A stretch of 64,000 bases of DNA. It comes from Talpa occidentalis. Its lineage: Eukaryota > Chordata > Mammalia > Eulipotyphla > Talpidae. This document shows, piece after piece, positions 1 through 14,055 of this stretch. The stretch spans positions 67,997,106-68,061,105 of the forward strand of contig NW_023601104.1 in assembly GCF_014898055.3 (NCBI RefSeq). The letters are read 5' to 3'. The translations under genes and the position numbers were made by a program. The notes under the pieces were generated by a model. The model was given only the letters and a program-made list of their open reading frames with translations, did no database searches and was not told the DNA's origin. Positions within the stretch are counted from its first letter, which is position 1. Each line of letters starts with the position of its first letter.

Positions 1-1330
1 TAAGGCTACCATCACCTTAATACCCAAACCAGACAAAGACACCACACAAGAAAGAAAGCTACAGGCAGCTTTCCTCATGAACATAAATGCAAAAATCCTC
101 AGCAAAATCTTAGCAAACCAAATTCGGCAATGTAGTCATAGGACCATACACCATGACCAAGTGGGATTTATTCCAGGGGTACAAGATGGTTCAACATCCA
201 AAGTAATTAATGTAATTTACCACATCAGTAAAAGGAAACATAAAAGTCAAATGATCTTATCAACAGATGCTCAAAAAGCATGTGATAAGACTCAACATAC
301 AATTATGATTCAAAAAATGAACTTCTAAAAACTGGGAACAAGTAGAAAAATCTCAATATAATAAAGGTCATATATGACAAACCCACAGCTAATACTCTCA
401 ATTGTGAAAAACTGAACGCTTTTCCATTAAGATTAGTGTAAGACAAGGCTGTCCACTTTCACCGCTGTTATTCAACATAGTATTAGAAGTCCTCGCTACA
501 AAAATTAGGCAGGAGAAGGATCTAAAAGGAATCCAAATTGGAAAAAGGTAAGTTTTATTTGCAGACAACAGGACAGCATACATAGAGAACCCGCAAAACT
601 CTACTGAAAAGCTAGTTGAAACAATAAATCAGCTCAGCAGAGGTAGGTTACAAAATCAGTTGCCTTCCTCTATGTAAAGAATAAGCTAGATGGGGAAGAA
701 ATCAAGAAAGCAAACCCATTTATAATTGCATCAAAAAGAATTAAGGAGTATTTTAACAAAGGGGGAGAAAATTTAACAAGTAAATTTAATAGAGGAGAAA
801 GACTATATAAGAAAATTATAAGACATAGTTAAAATCAAAGTTGTAAATCATTGTTACCTTAATAAAAACTAGATCAAAAATAAAAAATATTAGATATCAT
901 TAAAAAAAAACACTGGTGATCAAAATGGATTGTTAACAAAATGAAAATGCAAGCCACAGGCTAGGAGAAATAGTCTCCATACATGCCTCTGATAATCAGG
1001 ACATGTTTCCAGAATATGTAAAGAACTAAGTTTTTTAGTTCTTTCAGTAATAAGACCAGCAATTCAGTAAAAATGGGCAAAGAATTTGAACAGTGATGAC
1101 ATAAAGAACACATGAATGACCAGCAAACACATGAAGAGGCCTTCTCAGCATCAGTTGTCATCAGGAAAATGCAAATTAAAACTGCATTGAGATATTGTTT
1201 TACCTAAGCTGGGATGGCTAAATTAAAAAGACATAGCACCAAATGTTGGTAAGAATGTGGAGTAACTGGAACTGCCACATACTGCTGTTGGGAGAGTAAA
1301 GTGTTACAACCAGTTTCTAAAGTGTCGGCG
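1..1330 (+). mobile_element. L1 (LINE-1) ORF2 fragment, degraded
   Basis: Positions 1-330 read as the L1 reverse transcriptase region. A 77-328 reading gives NINAKILSKILANQI, then HHDQVGFIPG, then a degraded form of the DAEKAFDKIQH motif. Further on, around 440-560, are recognisable pieces of the next RT motifs, with the catalytic motif apparently degraded to FADN. Positions 940-1330 resemble the 3' part of ORF2. Frameshifts and stops occur throughout, so it is dead. The element enters from beyond the left edge, and its right end (near 1330) is approximate. It is an old insertion in the sense direction of DAAM1. Confidence 0.85.
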
Positions 1331-2869
1331 TATGCCTTTGCCAAACTCAAAATCATACACTTAAGATTCATTATATATACAATTTACTACCAAAAAACGG
1401 GGTTTAATCTTCAAAATGCAGTGATAATTATTATATCCTATGACAGTCCCCTCCTTTGCTCCTTTCTCTCTCTCTCTACCAATTTTCCCACCTTCCCCTA
1501 CCTGTCACCTTTTATTTTTTAAAATATTCCAACTATATCAGATATTCTTTTGGGGATTGGTAAGTAGTACAAAGATGGATAAAACAAATTTGCTTCCTGC
1601 CCTCTGGGAATGAATCTAGAATAGGAATCCCACTTGCCAATAATTATAACAATATGATAAAAGCTATAAGGTTAAGGAGAGCTGCCTACCCCAGAAAAAT
1701 CAGGATAGGCTGCCTGGAGGGAATAGTTGACACATTGTAAAAGCTTAGATGAGTCGGACTTATTGCTTGTACCTGGTGGCAAGGGCTCTATGGGAAATAG
1801 GGCACAGCATCTACAAAGGTTGGAGAAGCAGACATCTCGTTACTAGACTTGCTAAGGTGACTGCTGTTGGAGATGTAGAGGAGGTAGGACAGGTCTGCAA
1901 AGGCTGTATCCTGAAAGGGTTTGGAGCTAAGGAATTGGGACTTTATCCTGAAAAGAAAGGGAACCTTGTTTTTGAAGCCTTCAGTCATCTTATTTTCATA
2001 CCTACATTATAAATTCTAGGAGATCAGGATCTGTTATTCATCTTTATATTCTTCATAATGTTTGGTAATGATCCTGGAGTGAGTAGGACTATAAATACTA
2101 ATTGATGTCTAAGGCTGTGACAGTCAAGAGTCTTGCATTCAGTCCTTTTATTTAAACAGAATGAGTCAGAGCAGAGATGCTTTTGGAATGGAAGGGTGGG
2201 GGATCTTACTACACTCTGGCATTGTGCCTAGGCACTCCCATTATTATATAATTTCATCTACATTGCCGTGCTCTGAATCTGCCAGTAACCCCTGATTGAT
2301 AGGATAAAGACCAGAGTTCATAGCAAGCTTCAAGGCAGCTGTTCGCTATCTGTGGTGCTTTTTTGCCTATTTAATTTTTATTCCTCTCTCAGCTCTTATT
2401 TGACTTACTCGGGATAGCCCTCCCTTTCCCCACAACAAGTGGGCCCTCGAAGTTCAGTTTCCTGTGTGATCACTCTGTTTATGTCATTATTTGACTTTAG
2501 CACAATGCCATAGTATTTAGCAAACTCACAAAAATAATTGTTGGTTGCATGAATGACTCCTTAAGTTAACTCTGTCAGGCATATTCTTTATCAGGTGTAA
2601 TTCTATCAAATACATATTACACATGATCAGTTTTGATCTCTGAAATTGAAGTTTAGAGGATCAAGTCTCTTGTTCATGGTTGCCTAACTCTAAGAACCTC
2701 ACTAGGAATGCAGAACTTATCTTACAGCAAAGTCCATCTCTTCCTGCTAATAACATTCAGTAGGCTCCGAGAATAGCATATGGATGCAGATATTTGCATT
2801 AGTGTCATAATTCTGCCTGCTTGTTGAATGATCAACAGGGTGAAGGAATAGAGGTGAAGAACATGAGTT

Positions 2870-3085
2870 TGTAACCTGACAATCTAGACTCGGGTTCCTC
2901 CTCCACCATTTCTAACTTTGTTACCTTGGGCAAGCTGTTTCATTTCTTTGATTCAGTTTCCTGGAAAGTGGAGTAATACTATCCACTTTATAGAATGTTG
3001 TGAGGGAAAACTTAATTCATTTAGAACTCACTAGTACTAAGCACACAGAAAGAGCTCGATAAGTAAGTTAGTTGTTACTATTCCC
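2870..3085 (+). mobile_element. MIR SINE relic
   Basis: The order of landmarks follows the MIR consensus: a tRNA-related part near 2890, then a stretch like TTGGGCAAG near 2927, CAGTTTCCT near 2955, a TTGTGAGG-like piece near 2998 and a TAAGCAC...GCTCGATAAGT end near 3040-3065. It is strongly diverged, as expected for this ancient mammalian family. The boundaries are estimates. Confidence 0.65.
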
Positions 3086-4221
3086 AGTGTCACTTTATTC
3101 CCATTTTCTTACAGTGATCCAATATTATTTCCAGAGACCCTATAGCAATTTTTTATATTTTTGTTTTGTGGAAATTCTCTTCTTGCATGAAGTTATCTGC
3201 CCCTAAGTCCTAGTTTAGGTGTATTTTCTCAATTCAAAACTGGTCATTTCAGTGTCTCAGCAGAAGTTTCCTACCTCTAAAAGCAAAATATGGTAATATT
3301 AATACCCTTTACTGTGAATTTCTATGTTTTAGTATTCACACATTTCTTCACAACTCTGCTCAGCTAGCAAACACTATCCTGTAAGTATAGTAAAGGATAT
3401 GCTAATAATAACATTGTTTTATGCTGCTTTACACTTTTCCCCAAACTGAGCACCATTGCATTGGCTATTGAATAACTGACCTGAACCCCACCCCCTTCCC
3501 CCCAAAAAACAGCTAATTGTTTTCTTATTCATCAACAGTTGAGAGTCACTGTGACTTACAGGAAAATAGAAAAGGAAGAAAGAAAGAAAAAGAATTGCTT
3601 CACATATAATAGTTGCATGCCAAAATGTAAACATTTTTAACATGTTCCCTTATAATGGAATTTTCTATAAATATCCTTCCCTGGTTGTCCATTGTTGAAA
3701 TTCTTGATAACTGGTTTCTTATGGTTTGGTATAATAGAGTGTGAGGTGTGTGTTTTAGTGACTTACTGCTTTGCTTGGCTCTTCTAAGAAAATAGCACCA
3801 GATTTGTAGTTAAATAACAAGATAAATAACTATAATGCAGTTGCCCCCTCCCCATCCACTAGGGCCCATGCAAGATATTTGTTCCTGCTTAGATGTTGCT
3901 AATTCTCAGAACTGCCATGGAAAGACACAATATATGCCCATCCTGGAGATGAGAAAGTAGAGCTTTAATCAGAGTAAGGGTCTTCCTGGAAAGCTAGCAA
4001 GTATCAGGCCCTGTGTGGCTCGCCCTGGCAGTGTAGGGATTAGCAAGGTTGACCACAAAGGGGATCCATCAGAAGCAAGCCTGGCAAAGTAAGCTGGAGT
4101 TACAAATGGAAGACTTGAGAAGACAGACTAAAGAATATCTAGTGAATTTTTAGGCAATGTGGAACAAGTCAAGTTTTTGAACTGGGAGTTCAAAATAGCA
4201 TGAGTTCTCTATTTTTAAGGG

Positions 4222-4380
4222 GGTGGTTTTAAAGTACGGTCCCAGTCCAGCAGCATGAGCAACATTTAGAAATTTACCAGAGTTGCAAATCCTTGACCTC
4301 CTTCCACCTGCTGAGTCCTAACAGCTGAACATCTAGGTGATTCTGAGGTCAAGTTTGAGAACCACAGCTAAAGGAAGCTC
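4222..4380 (+). mobile_element. MER5-like hAT DNA transposon relic
   Basis: The stretch resembles the MER5A/B consensus: a GGTCCCAGTCCAGCAGCAT-type start near 4240, then an aligned centre, then AGGTGATTCTGAGG near 4336 and TTTGAGAACCAC near 4355. It is a short non-autonomous hAT-Charlie relic with no coding capacity. The assignment is from memory of the consensus. Confidence 0.6.
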
Positions 4381-4520
4381 TGGAAGGACTAGGAGGAGCA
4401 GTGGGGAGGCTATTGTGGGGCCAAGAGAAAGGTTATTTAGGGCTTAAGTTTGGATAGTTTCACCAGGAATTAAACAAAGGGAAAATCATGAGACTTTTCC
4501 AGGAAGAATTAATGATCACT

Positions 4521-4597
4521 AAATGGAGGTAGGAGTAACAGGTGTGAGACCAGAACTGTAGCTATATACTAAAGGTATCCAGAGTGGGGGCTTGTTT
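4521..4597 (+). repeat. 77-bp dispersed duplicate, copy 1
   Basis: This block matches 6464-6539 with three mismatches and one single-base gap. The flanking sequence on both sides is unrelated. It is not part of any SINE or LINE I recognise in the window, and it has no poly(A) tail. Confidence 0.8.
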
Positions 4598-4914
4598 ATG
4601 CTCTTCACATTTGGTTATGTGTGTGTGTGCCTTAATTTTAATTTATAGCATTTTTTTAATGCCTCAAATCCACCAGGCTGTGTCCCTCAACAAGGTAACG
4701 TTCTCTATGGCAATAAAAGTGTATCAGACACTTAACTAATAAAATTGACCATGGATTCAGTTATTCAGTGCCAGTAACTTTTCTTGAAACATTTTATATT
4801 CACCATCCCATTGTTCACTAGTTATAGATGTTTGTAAATTTTCTCCCTTTAGTATCCAGTCTAAACTGCAGACCACTGTAAAATTAATGTCCCCTGACAC
4901 TGATCTGAGAGGCT

Positions 4915-5150
4915 GAGTCTGGGTTCTGGAGTCAACAACTCTGGGCTTAAAACCCAGCCCCATCATTTACCTGTTCTTCAGTCTTGAGCAAATTACTGAC
5001 CAGATCTTCAGCTGAGCTCAATTTTCCCCAGTGTATTAAAACAAAGATTGCTGTTACAAGGAGGGTGCGGTAATGAGCAGAACTCTTAGGTTTTTGTGGC
5101 AACTAAATGAGAAGATGCCTGTATGTTGCGTGAATAAATATTGTTGGAGT
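4915..5150 (+). mobile_element. MIR SINE relic
   Basis: MIR landmarks occur in order: CTGGGTTCTGGAGTC, then TTAAAACCCAGCCCCATCATTTAC, a degraded CTTGAGCAAATTACTGACC, TTTTCCCCAGTGTATTAAA and an AACTAAATGAGA...AATAAATATTGTTGG end. It is strongly diverged and the ends are estimates. Confidence 0.6.
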
Positions 5151-5224
5151 TGATGGGGATACAGATACAACTCCCTGGCTCAGAACCTGATTGATCTCCT
5201 TGGTCAAGAAAACACATTGTTTAG

Positions 5225-5620
5225 ACTGAACTTAAGACTTTCCACAAACTGGTCTCTCCCCACTTTTCAAACCTCTTTTCTGATGATTCTCTGCATAAAC
5301 TGAGCATTTTAGCCAAGCCTGCCAGTGTCTCCTGACCACATCAGGTCTGTTACCACTTCCTGGCCTTTCCTTCTGGGCCTTTCCCACCTGCCATCATATT
5401 CAAGTTCTTCAAGACCCAGCCTAGTACTCAGTGTTTGTGGCGCTATCCTCAGCAAACTCCCATCCATCGTATGATTTCTTCCTTCTAAGCTCTGGTATTT
5501 CAATGACCTTTGCTGCTTGATGGGCCCTCAACAGCAGTATGGGTGTTTCAGGAGAGTTCTGTCCATGCTCGGTCCCCTCCCACCACCTGCAGTAAAGCGC
5601 AGGGCCCTTCCTCATCCCTT
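5225..5620 (+). mobile_element. L2 LINE 3' part, probable
   Basis: This C/T-rich stretch has phrases typical of the 3' part of L2 elements: CTGGTCTCTCCCCACTTTTC, then GGCCTTTCCTTCTGGGCCTTTCCCACCTG-like text, then TTCAAGTTCTTCAAGACCCAGC. The ORFs across it on the minus strand are chance readings. A profile search would be needed for exact limits. Confidence 0.45.
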
Positions 5621-5781
5621 TGCTGTGCTAGATGCCTACTCCTATGCTGGGGACTTGCTTTCTTAACGGTGTTCAGTGTGCCTTAACTTGGCTTCTTGAT
5701 CTTTTCTGAGTTCCTTTAAATATGTGTTGGTTCTTTTGTCTTACCCCAATGATGCTGATAACTTCCCCTGTAAGAATGGCA

Positions 5782-6220
<439 letters not shown>

Positions 6221-6463
6221 TGATTACGGTTCATTGGAAAATTATTTTTGATTCCTTTTGTTTTTCTTTTCCATCACCACAATTCTGACAGTTCTTTATA
6301 ATGTAAAAAAGCATTTGAATGTGCCCTATTGTGACCTGGGTGCTGTATGTGACCAAGTGCCTACTGCTTAGATGTTGTTTTTATCAATACTTCACTGATG
6401 ACCCCCAACCCTCAGCAATACCTGTAACCATTGTTATAATCTTGTGCAACCGAGACCCAAAAT

Positions 6464-6539
6464 AAATGGAGGTAGAGTAACAAGTGTGAGACCAGAACTG
6501 TAGATATATACTAAAGGTATTCAGAGTGGGGGCTTGTTT
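6464..6539 (+). repeat. 77-bp dispersed duplicate, copy 2
   Basis: This matches 4521-4597 with three mismatches and one single-base gap, same orientation, about 1.9 kb away. It starts with AAATGGAGGTA and ends with GTGGGGGCTTGTTT. It lies about 260 bp after the donor of the 6116 exon. Confidence 0.8.
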
Positions 6540-8644
6540 GGCTCATCCAACATCAAAGCCCCCATCCCCATTCTTTACATAAAAGTTTGGATGTACGTAG
6601 TTTATCACTAGTATTGTGGGGTCTCAGTCCTCTGTGACCTTCTAACAACTTTCCATTTCATCACTTCTAAGTATGACTTTGTCCTTGTGTTCAAAGGAGG
6701 TTTCCAACCATTTCACATGCTAAGCTAGGATGGATGAAAGGGGAATGAGGCACAAGCTTCTTCCCACCCTTTCCTGTTCCCCAAGTTCCTAAGGAATTGT
6801 CCCTGGAGTTATACACCTGCCTTCTGCTTACATCTCATTGGTAGCTACATGGCCACAACTCACTGCAAGGAATGCAACATCTATTCTGGGTGGTCACCCT
6901 ACTTGATTCTATTACTTCAGAGAAGGAGAGGATGGATATCAGGAGCAGTGGAAACACCAGCATTCTTTTTCCCTAGCATCCCTGGTAATGGCATCACCCT
7001 GTGCATCTGTCTCCTGCAATCACGCTCACTCTGCCATCTTTTAAACCCTGGGGCAAATCCTTAGACTGTTCCTGCACCCATGCTTGGAACCAGGCCTGTT
7101 CATGGCCATCTTTTGCCAATTTGTCTTCTATCCTGAAGAGACATGACTCTCAGTGAGATGAGTGGGAGGGGCAGCAGGACTGGCACCTACCAGAAATAGT
7201 GCCTTTCTCTAACAGGCAACTGACCCTCTACTTACTTACTCTTGCCCCCGGCAAATGGGAACAAACTATAACAACACAGTATCTTTTCAAGGCATAGTAC
7301 CAGTACACCTCTCCTTAGGTGACTAACATGCTTCCGTTTGCCCACCTGGCTGTCTCTCAGCACCTCTGTCCCCTGTCTGTTGCCTTGTGCAATTGGCTCA
7401 CCACCTTTCCAGGAGCATCTCTCCAGCAGTGGGCCTGTGTGTGTCCCACCAGGCTTTATGCCTCTGCTGGTGAGCCATCATGTCTTACTCATCTTTGAAA
7501 CTTCAATATCTGGTGCTTTGAAGTGAATGTCTGATGAGCCACCAAGTTGTTATTAATGTTATGCTGAATAATCTCAAAATTTTTAAAGCACATTTAATTT
7601 TCCAACTGATCATTTGTAATTGATAAAACTGTGTTGGTTTAGTTCTGGGACATTGCTAAGACCTGTCCAGCTGTAATCTGTCAGCGTGACTCTCACTATC
7701 CCATCAGATTGAGTGGGGTGCTAAGGGTTCCTAACCTAGTAGTAACCAGTAAGACGTGTTTGTGAACAGATGTCTTCTTCACTCTCTCTTTGCTTTATCC
7801 ACTAAAAAACCTCTCTTTGTTGAACTGATTGTTATCTCTGAGGAAACAGATATAGAGTATGATGGGTAGAAAGTATTTTAAAATTAAAATCTGTTCAGTA
7901 CTGAAACCAATGATAACGCATAGTCTTTGGAAATGGGAACTTTTAGTGCAGTCATCTAACTACGTGCCCCTAGAACTGAGAAAGAAAAATCCTCAAGGTC
8001 TTGTGTATACAGAGAATACTATCTATTTTGGCTTCTCCAAGGGCAGATTTTTTCCTCCTCACAATTAGGGAACAATATGAAGGGATTAAAAATATGCACT
8101 GGAGGAAAGGAAGAGGCAGAAAAATGGGAGCAGCTTATTGAGGGGGAAAGTTTTCTTCTTTCCCAGATTTTATTGCACCCTTGACAGCAATTGAAAGTTA
8201 ATCATGGAAACTACTGCCCCTTAGATTAGAAGAGGCAAGCCCTAGAGGATAGTAATGACCTCAGGCTTGCAGCTGCTGCTCATTTTTCAATTTCCAGGCC
8301 TATCAAATCCCCTTGCAAACCTTGTCTCATGTGCACATTGGCAGGGTTGGCTTTCATAAGAGGATGGATGTGGATGTGGCCACTGGCCTCAGAATCCCAT
8401 TTCTTGACAGATGGGTCCTTGCTGCTAATACCTGGTTAGGTTGCATATACCTTTGGGAGGAGTGCAGTTCTCCTGCTAGCCTCATTCCAGTTTGGATTCC
8501 TAGTTTGGATTCCTTACGTGACTTAGCAGTGGTGCCGCTTAGCAGAAAGCCATTTTACTCTTTGGGGAATCCTGTGGGCTTATAGATCTACCTCTCTTTA
8601 AAATGGATGTTAGCAGCATGGCTTGGACCAAACATTTTCTTTCT

Positions 8645-8767
8645 TTTTTTAAAATTTATTTTATTTATTTATGCATACAATAACTGGGGTGTAGGCCAGA
8701 GTTCCAGGGGGTGGGGGTTGAGAGGATTCACATGGATAGAGTGGGGACAGTGGGCAAGATAGGAGAG
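8645..8767 (-). mobile_element. tRNA-derived T+ SINE, truncated and diverged
   Basis: Only the tail and part of the body of the window's common SINE remain, in reverse orientation: an AT-rich tail, then AACTGGGGTGTAGGCCAGAG, GAGAGGATTCAC, AGTGGGGA and GGGCAAGATAGGAGAG. The tRNA-related head is missing, and there is an internal deletion relative to the other copies. It looks older than the full-length copies. Confidence 0.75.
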
Positions 8768-9461
8768 CCAATCATTTCTTGATTAGAATTCTGAGACTTT
8801 TAAAAGTATACTATACTTTTAGTTTGAAACTGACTTCTTTGGGTGCTATAATCAATGGGGGAAATACCGCAATGACAAAAAGAACACAGTAAGGAAAAGG
8901 GTATGACGTGTACCTCTCCAGGGAATGTGATCTCCCAAGGGACAGCTTGCACATTCTCAGAATGGAGCCCGGGGTGGCCATCATTAATCCTAAGAGCACA
9001 TTATTTTCCTGGCATCTCTTGAGTAACCTTTCCCAAACAGGCTTGTCATCTACAAGCCAAACTGCATTCTTTTCTCAGGTGGAGGGAAAGCCACACACCC
9101 ATGGCTCCTTCAGATTTTCCAGCTTTCAAGATTAGAACCCAGGGCATTACAGATATTCTCACACATAGTGCAGCCACAGAAGAAGGGGCCACGAAAGCCA
9201 ACGGAAACAGACCCACAAGTTGGTGAAAAGCAGACTTTCTGTGTTAAAGTCAACAGCAGCTGTGGAGGCAAAAGAGACTGGGAACCTAAGACAGGGCCAG
9301 GCCTTTGTCAGCCAAGTGGCTCTTTTCCATCCAATGGTGACTTGAGTCCCAGCAGTGGCTATCTGCTTATCAGGCTCTGTATTCATTTCTGAAACTTCTC
9401 TGTCTAAGTCTGTTTGAAAACCCATTTCCAGAGCCAAAAAGCACAAGTATTTCTGGGACTA

Positions 9462-9492
<31 letters not shown>

Positions 9493-11499
9493 TTAATTGG
9501 AATTTTGCCTAATTGAGTAACCTGGGGGAGAGCAAGAGATGGATGCTGTGGCCTTGTTGAAAGTCCAAACAAATCTGTAAAAATTACGAGGCTGGTTGGT
9601 CAGCTATAGTTTGTCATCTGCAGCAATCTACTGTCAAAATTTTTAACTTACATGGAAGGTCCAAAAATGTCCTGTTGGTGAGGCTGGGTGTATTTTCAAA
9701 TAGGAAATGTTTGTGGTTCTTATCTTTAAAGGTAATTCCCTTTTTAGTTCCAATCACAACATACTCTTTTGTTTAAGGGAGGTTTTTCCCAGTCGCTAGC
9801 CAGAAACTGCATCTGTTAACAATCTTTTGGATTTTAAACTGAAGCTTTTTAAACAATGAACCATCTGACCACGAAAGGCATCTGGCCTTGCTATTTGCTT
9901 ATTGTTAACATGATTTTTAAACCTTGAAAAAATAGGGACTACGTCTTCTGAGAGAGAAAGTAAAATGGTATAGTACTGCATTTGCCGACAGCCATCTTAT
10001 CAGAAATCCTCCTTAATTGCAGTTCTTCATGGGAGCCATCTTGCTAGTTCTGTCAGTGGGCCAGTTCTTTCTAAGTATACAGAAAATACCTTGTTCCCCA
10101 CAAGTTTATAAAATGAGTGAACGGAGCTAGACAGGGTGAGCTGTAGTGATGTCAGGCCTTCGAGGCAGTGATCAGGAATGGAGGACCACACTGAGTTTTC
10201 CCTCCTTTCATTTCTGATCTCTAAAGCCGCAGCTCAAGTGAACAGCTTTGGATGCTGCATATTACATTTCTGGATCTTTTGAGTTCAACTTTGGAAGAGG
10301 TGACTTTTTACTCTGCAGCTGAGGTTGTTTGACTCTAGTTTAATTGAATCATCCAAGAATTTGTGCCTTTCCTGACGGCAGTTCAGCCATTGTGGTTTGT
10401 GCAAAGTGCACACCTCGTGCTAGGCACGTTGTGAAGACATCAGGAAAAGTGACTAGAAATTCAGCTCCTCCTTCTCATTCATGGTTTTTATTTGGTTTGC
10501 ATATCCTAATTGGATCACCTCCTCTCTCCTCACCATGAAAAGGACGTCTCCTTCCACTGCACACACACACAAAACTTGTGTAAGGACATCAAAATGTAGT
10601 TCTTTCAGTTCCTTGAGAGTCGGGGCCTCTGTGTTTGGAGCATGGGAGGGAGTGGTTTCATCAAAACACAGTTTAATGGAACATAGGCTAATACAGTGGA
10701 TTTTACAACAAATGGAACCATCCATTTTTTACACAACTGTCAAACAAAAGGACTGGGAAGTGAGGGGGTGATGCATTGATTCTTGAGTTGTTCCCAGTAT
10801 CCTAATGAGAAGCTGATTGTGGGCTGGCTGGGAAGAAAAGCAGCAGCTGGGCATTTGGCCTGAAAGATTTGAGAAGAATGAGAAGTTAAATAATCTCTTC
10901 TTTCTCTACTGTATTTGTATAAATATATGGTAGAGTGGGTTTTGGATTTTTAGGTGTCCACCATGAGAGACTAAGATTTAGGTGGGAAAACTCCAACATA
11001 GGCTGATGTGCACTTGGCTATCCTCCAGGGTTAGTATCTATGTTGTGACAGTATTGCCAGCTTCTAGCTGGCAGCAGTAGTCTCAGGTCCTCCCAATAGA
11101 AACCACCTGCCAATCCAACCCCTCCCCAAAAAGGCATACCTGTCTTCCCCCATGGTTCTGGGGCTCCTCACACATCACAACAGATAACTCCAGGACCCTG
11201 TTGCTATTTTGCATCATCGTTTACAGCTCACAGATCTCCGTGTGATATTCGTGAATAAGTATTGTAAACATTGGCCTGATGTGAGATGCTTGTGGCCCTG
11301 AAGATGGTGACCAAAAATCATTTGATAATATATATCTAGAGCTTAAAACTTTCCTGTTCTAGAAGGCGATCCCAAGGACTTGATCAGAGATGCCGGCAAA
11401 GAACTGAGTATAAGGCTCTTCTTGCAATGTTGTCTCTGAAAGCCGGTGATTGTGAAGAACTTGAAGGAGAATGGTTGTATTATGGTGCACAACTGTAAC

Positions 11500-11880
11500 A
11501 GTATCTTGCAACCACTGAAAAGTCATGTTTTCAAAAGAAATTCTAATGACATAGGAAACTGCTCAGCATATAATGGTAAAATTAAAAAAGGACATAAAAC
11601 TGTAGTTAGTAAATCTAAAGTTTGCAAATAAATGGATATATGTATATAGTTCCATATAGGTATACACACAAACATTTGTAAAGGGAGGCGGGGAGAGGGA
11701 AATAGGTAGACAAACAGTTGTTTGGTATGATCATGGATTACTTTGATTTATTTTTTTTCATCATGCAAATATTTCCATAGTGCATTTTTCTCCCTTGGGA
11801 TATTTTTTTTTTCCTGATTGTAAAAATAAGATTACTTTTTGTAAAACTGCATATAATGTATTTTGTATCCATTTTCAGTC
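11500..11880 (+). mobile_element. L1M-type 3' end, probable
   Basis: The sequence resembles the 3' ends of old L1 elements: GGAAACTGCTCAGCATATAATGG-like text, a TATATGTATATAG run, a purine-rich GGGAGGCGGGGAGAGGG, TGATTTATTTTTTTTCATC and a closing CTGATTGTAAAAATAAGATTA. The reading frame at 11446-11631 is chance. The family assignment is from memory and the limits are approximate. Confidence 0.45.
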
Positions 11881-12430
11881 AGAGAAGCAAGACTACTGGG
11901 TTTTACTCATACTCTTACACACACACAGCACAGAGATTGACCTTAGGTAATCTCAGAAGCTGAGTGAGCAGTCTCTGTAAAGCTGTCATCTTTACATTAA
12001 TGCTGGAGCTTAATGTTCATGGAGCAGCTAGTTGGGAAGGAAAATGGGTGTAAACTGAAGGAGAGCAAGGATAAGCAGGAGACGGCGAGGAGAGACTGAA
12101 CCCTGTGTCGGTTCTCTCTGTCTCTGACTAATGTGGGTGTCCTGGGAAACCTGGGTGGGCCTTAGTTATGGAGCTCAACACGTACACTCCTGACCCAGGA
12201 GAACCCGAAGGAGGAGCCAGGGGAGGTGGAACAGTTATGGACTTGCTGTCTGTCCCTACAGATAAGGGGTAATGTGTGAACTGCAGCGTGGCTGCTGCCT
12301 CCCTTACACCCTCTCTACTTTCCTAATGAAATCTCCTTTGTGGCTCAGTCTACCCCCGAAACCTATAAGAAATGGCAAGACAACTCTGGTTGGTTGTTTT
12401 GTCTCTTTGTGTAATTCTAAGAGTGCTTCT

Positions 12431-12550
12431 CAATCTCTTTCTCCTCTGTGTCTCTCCTGCCCCTTCCTCTCCCTCCTGCCCTCCTTCCACCCTCCTTAAC
12501 TCCTCCCTCTTTTTCTTCCATTAACTACCCCCCCTCCCCCCACTCCCACC
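12431..12550 (+). repeat. Pyrimidine-rich tract
   Basis: About 120 bp are almost entirely C and T on the + strand, ending in runs of C near 12528-12541. It is low-complexity intronic sequence with no coding value. Confidence 0.7.
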
Positions 12551-13864
12551 CTGGGGATTAAAACAAACTGTAAACCACCCAGAGCTTTCCAGTACCACTT
12601 ATCTGTGAAAACATGATGACCTTGGCCCTGAGGAGATTGTGTTAGGCCCGTAAACCCCCAAAGGCATTTTACTCCTTAAATGGTATAATCTCAAAGCTAG
12701 GGACCTGTTTTCCATTTTTATTTTCTTTTTTATTACAGATGCCAATGCTATCAAAATTTACATCATATTTTAGATTTGGAGAAAAGAATTTAACATTTCT
12801 CTCTGTCTCTGGCAGCCTTAAAGCTGCATCCAGTAAAGGGTTATTGGTTTCTAAGTCTGTATTTGCCTCTTCTTCCTATAATCCCTTTGTTCGGTAATAC
12901 CAGTTTTCTGTATTTTTTTCCTACCCCTGGTAACCAATTCTGTCAATCCAGCTGGTCCCTGTTCCCACCAGTACCTTGTGGTATCCAGAATGGTCCTGAG
13001 CTCACTGCTTTGTTTTCATAAATGTTGACTCTCAGTAAGCACACACCTTCATTAATTAAGGAGCTATAATGAGTAGATGTGCCCATAGGATGAACCAAGA
13101 ACATCTTTCTTTTTCTTTGGTCCTTGGAGAAATGCACAACTCTAAACCATTGTGTCTAACTTCTGGAGTCTTCTGTCTGGGTATTGCACTCTGGTTCTGT
13201 ACTGTCCTATGTTTTCAGACTTGAGATACTTCTAGTGAAAGAACCTCCCTTGGGGAGGGTTAATCCAAAAGCTTTTCAATTGAGGAATCAGCCTGGCAGC
13301 TTCCTAAACTATGCTTGTTCCTCAGAATTATTCTAAACTGTAGTGTAATGTATGTCCATGAAGCCAAGTAATAGTTATGGGAAATACTTTGCATAGGTAA
13401 AGGCCATCCAAAGTGTAGCCTGAGAAGGCAGAGTTTCATTGCTACTTGCATGACTGGGGGCATATATTGCTTAATTTATAATTTCTCTGTCCTCTGTACA
13501 GTGAGACCACTTTCATAGGGGTGTTGTGAAAACTGGGATACTATGATTTGGTCATCAGAGAGTGTGGGGCATAGTGATGGTAACTGCTGTCACCATATGT
13601 GTGATGATGGCATCATCAGAGCAGCAGCAGGGGATGTAACTGCTGTTCCCACATGCCACATGGGACTCATCACCATGGCCTTACATGGTGGGACCTGGTT
13701 TTCTCAGAAGAGTTGTGAGAATTTCAAAAGCATTTCTCCCTTTCTTGAACCACAGGACATTTCAGAGGGGGAGATAGTGAGTTAGAAGGATACATCGTAA
13801 ATAAGGGGAGAAATTAAAATAGTTACTGTTAGCACTTGAACTTGGTAAATGGACCCCCACTATG

Positions 13865-14055
13865 TCTGGGACAGTGATTATCAACTCATTTGAACTTCTC
13901 AGCAGAGCCCTGAATACCTTACTGCAGGAGCACCATTAATTTATCCTTGGGGAAGATGGAGGCCCAGAGAAAGTCAAATCGCACTTTTTTCCTCTTCTTG
14001 CCCACGTGACCAGTGGGCCATGCTGACCCTGTAGCCCAGTTCAGCTCCTGGAAGT
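13865..14055 (-). mobile_element. MIR SINE relic
   Basis: Reverse-oriented MIR landmarks appear in order: TGGGACAGTG, AACTCATTTGAACTTCTCAGCAG, then GATGGAGGCCCAGAGAAAGTCA and a tRNA-side end near 14030. It is strongly diverged and the ends are estimates. Confidence 0.5.

Noticed and set aside
77..328. Reverse transcriptase-like ORF as an active element
   Set aside because: It is a short intact patch inside an L1 relic with frameshifts and stops around it and a degraded catalytic motif.
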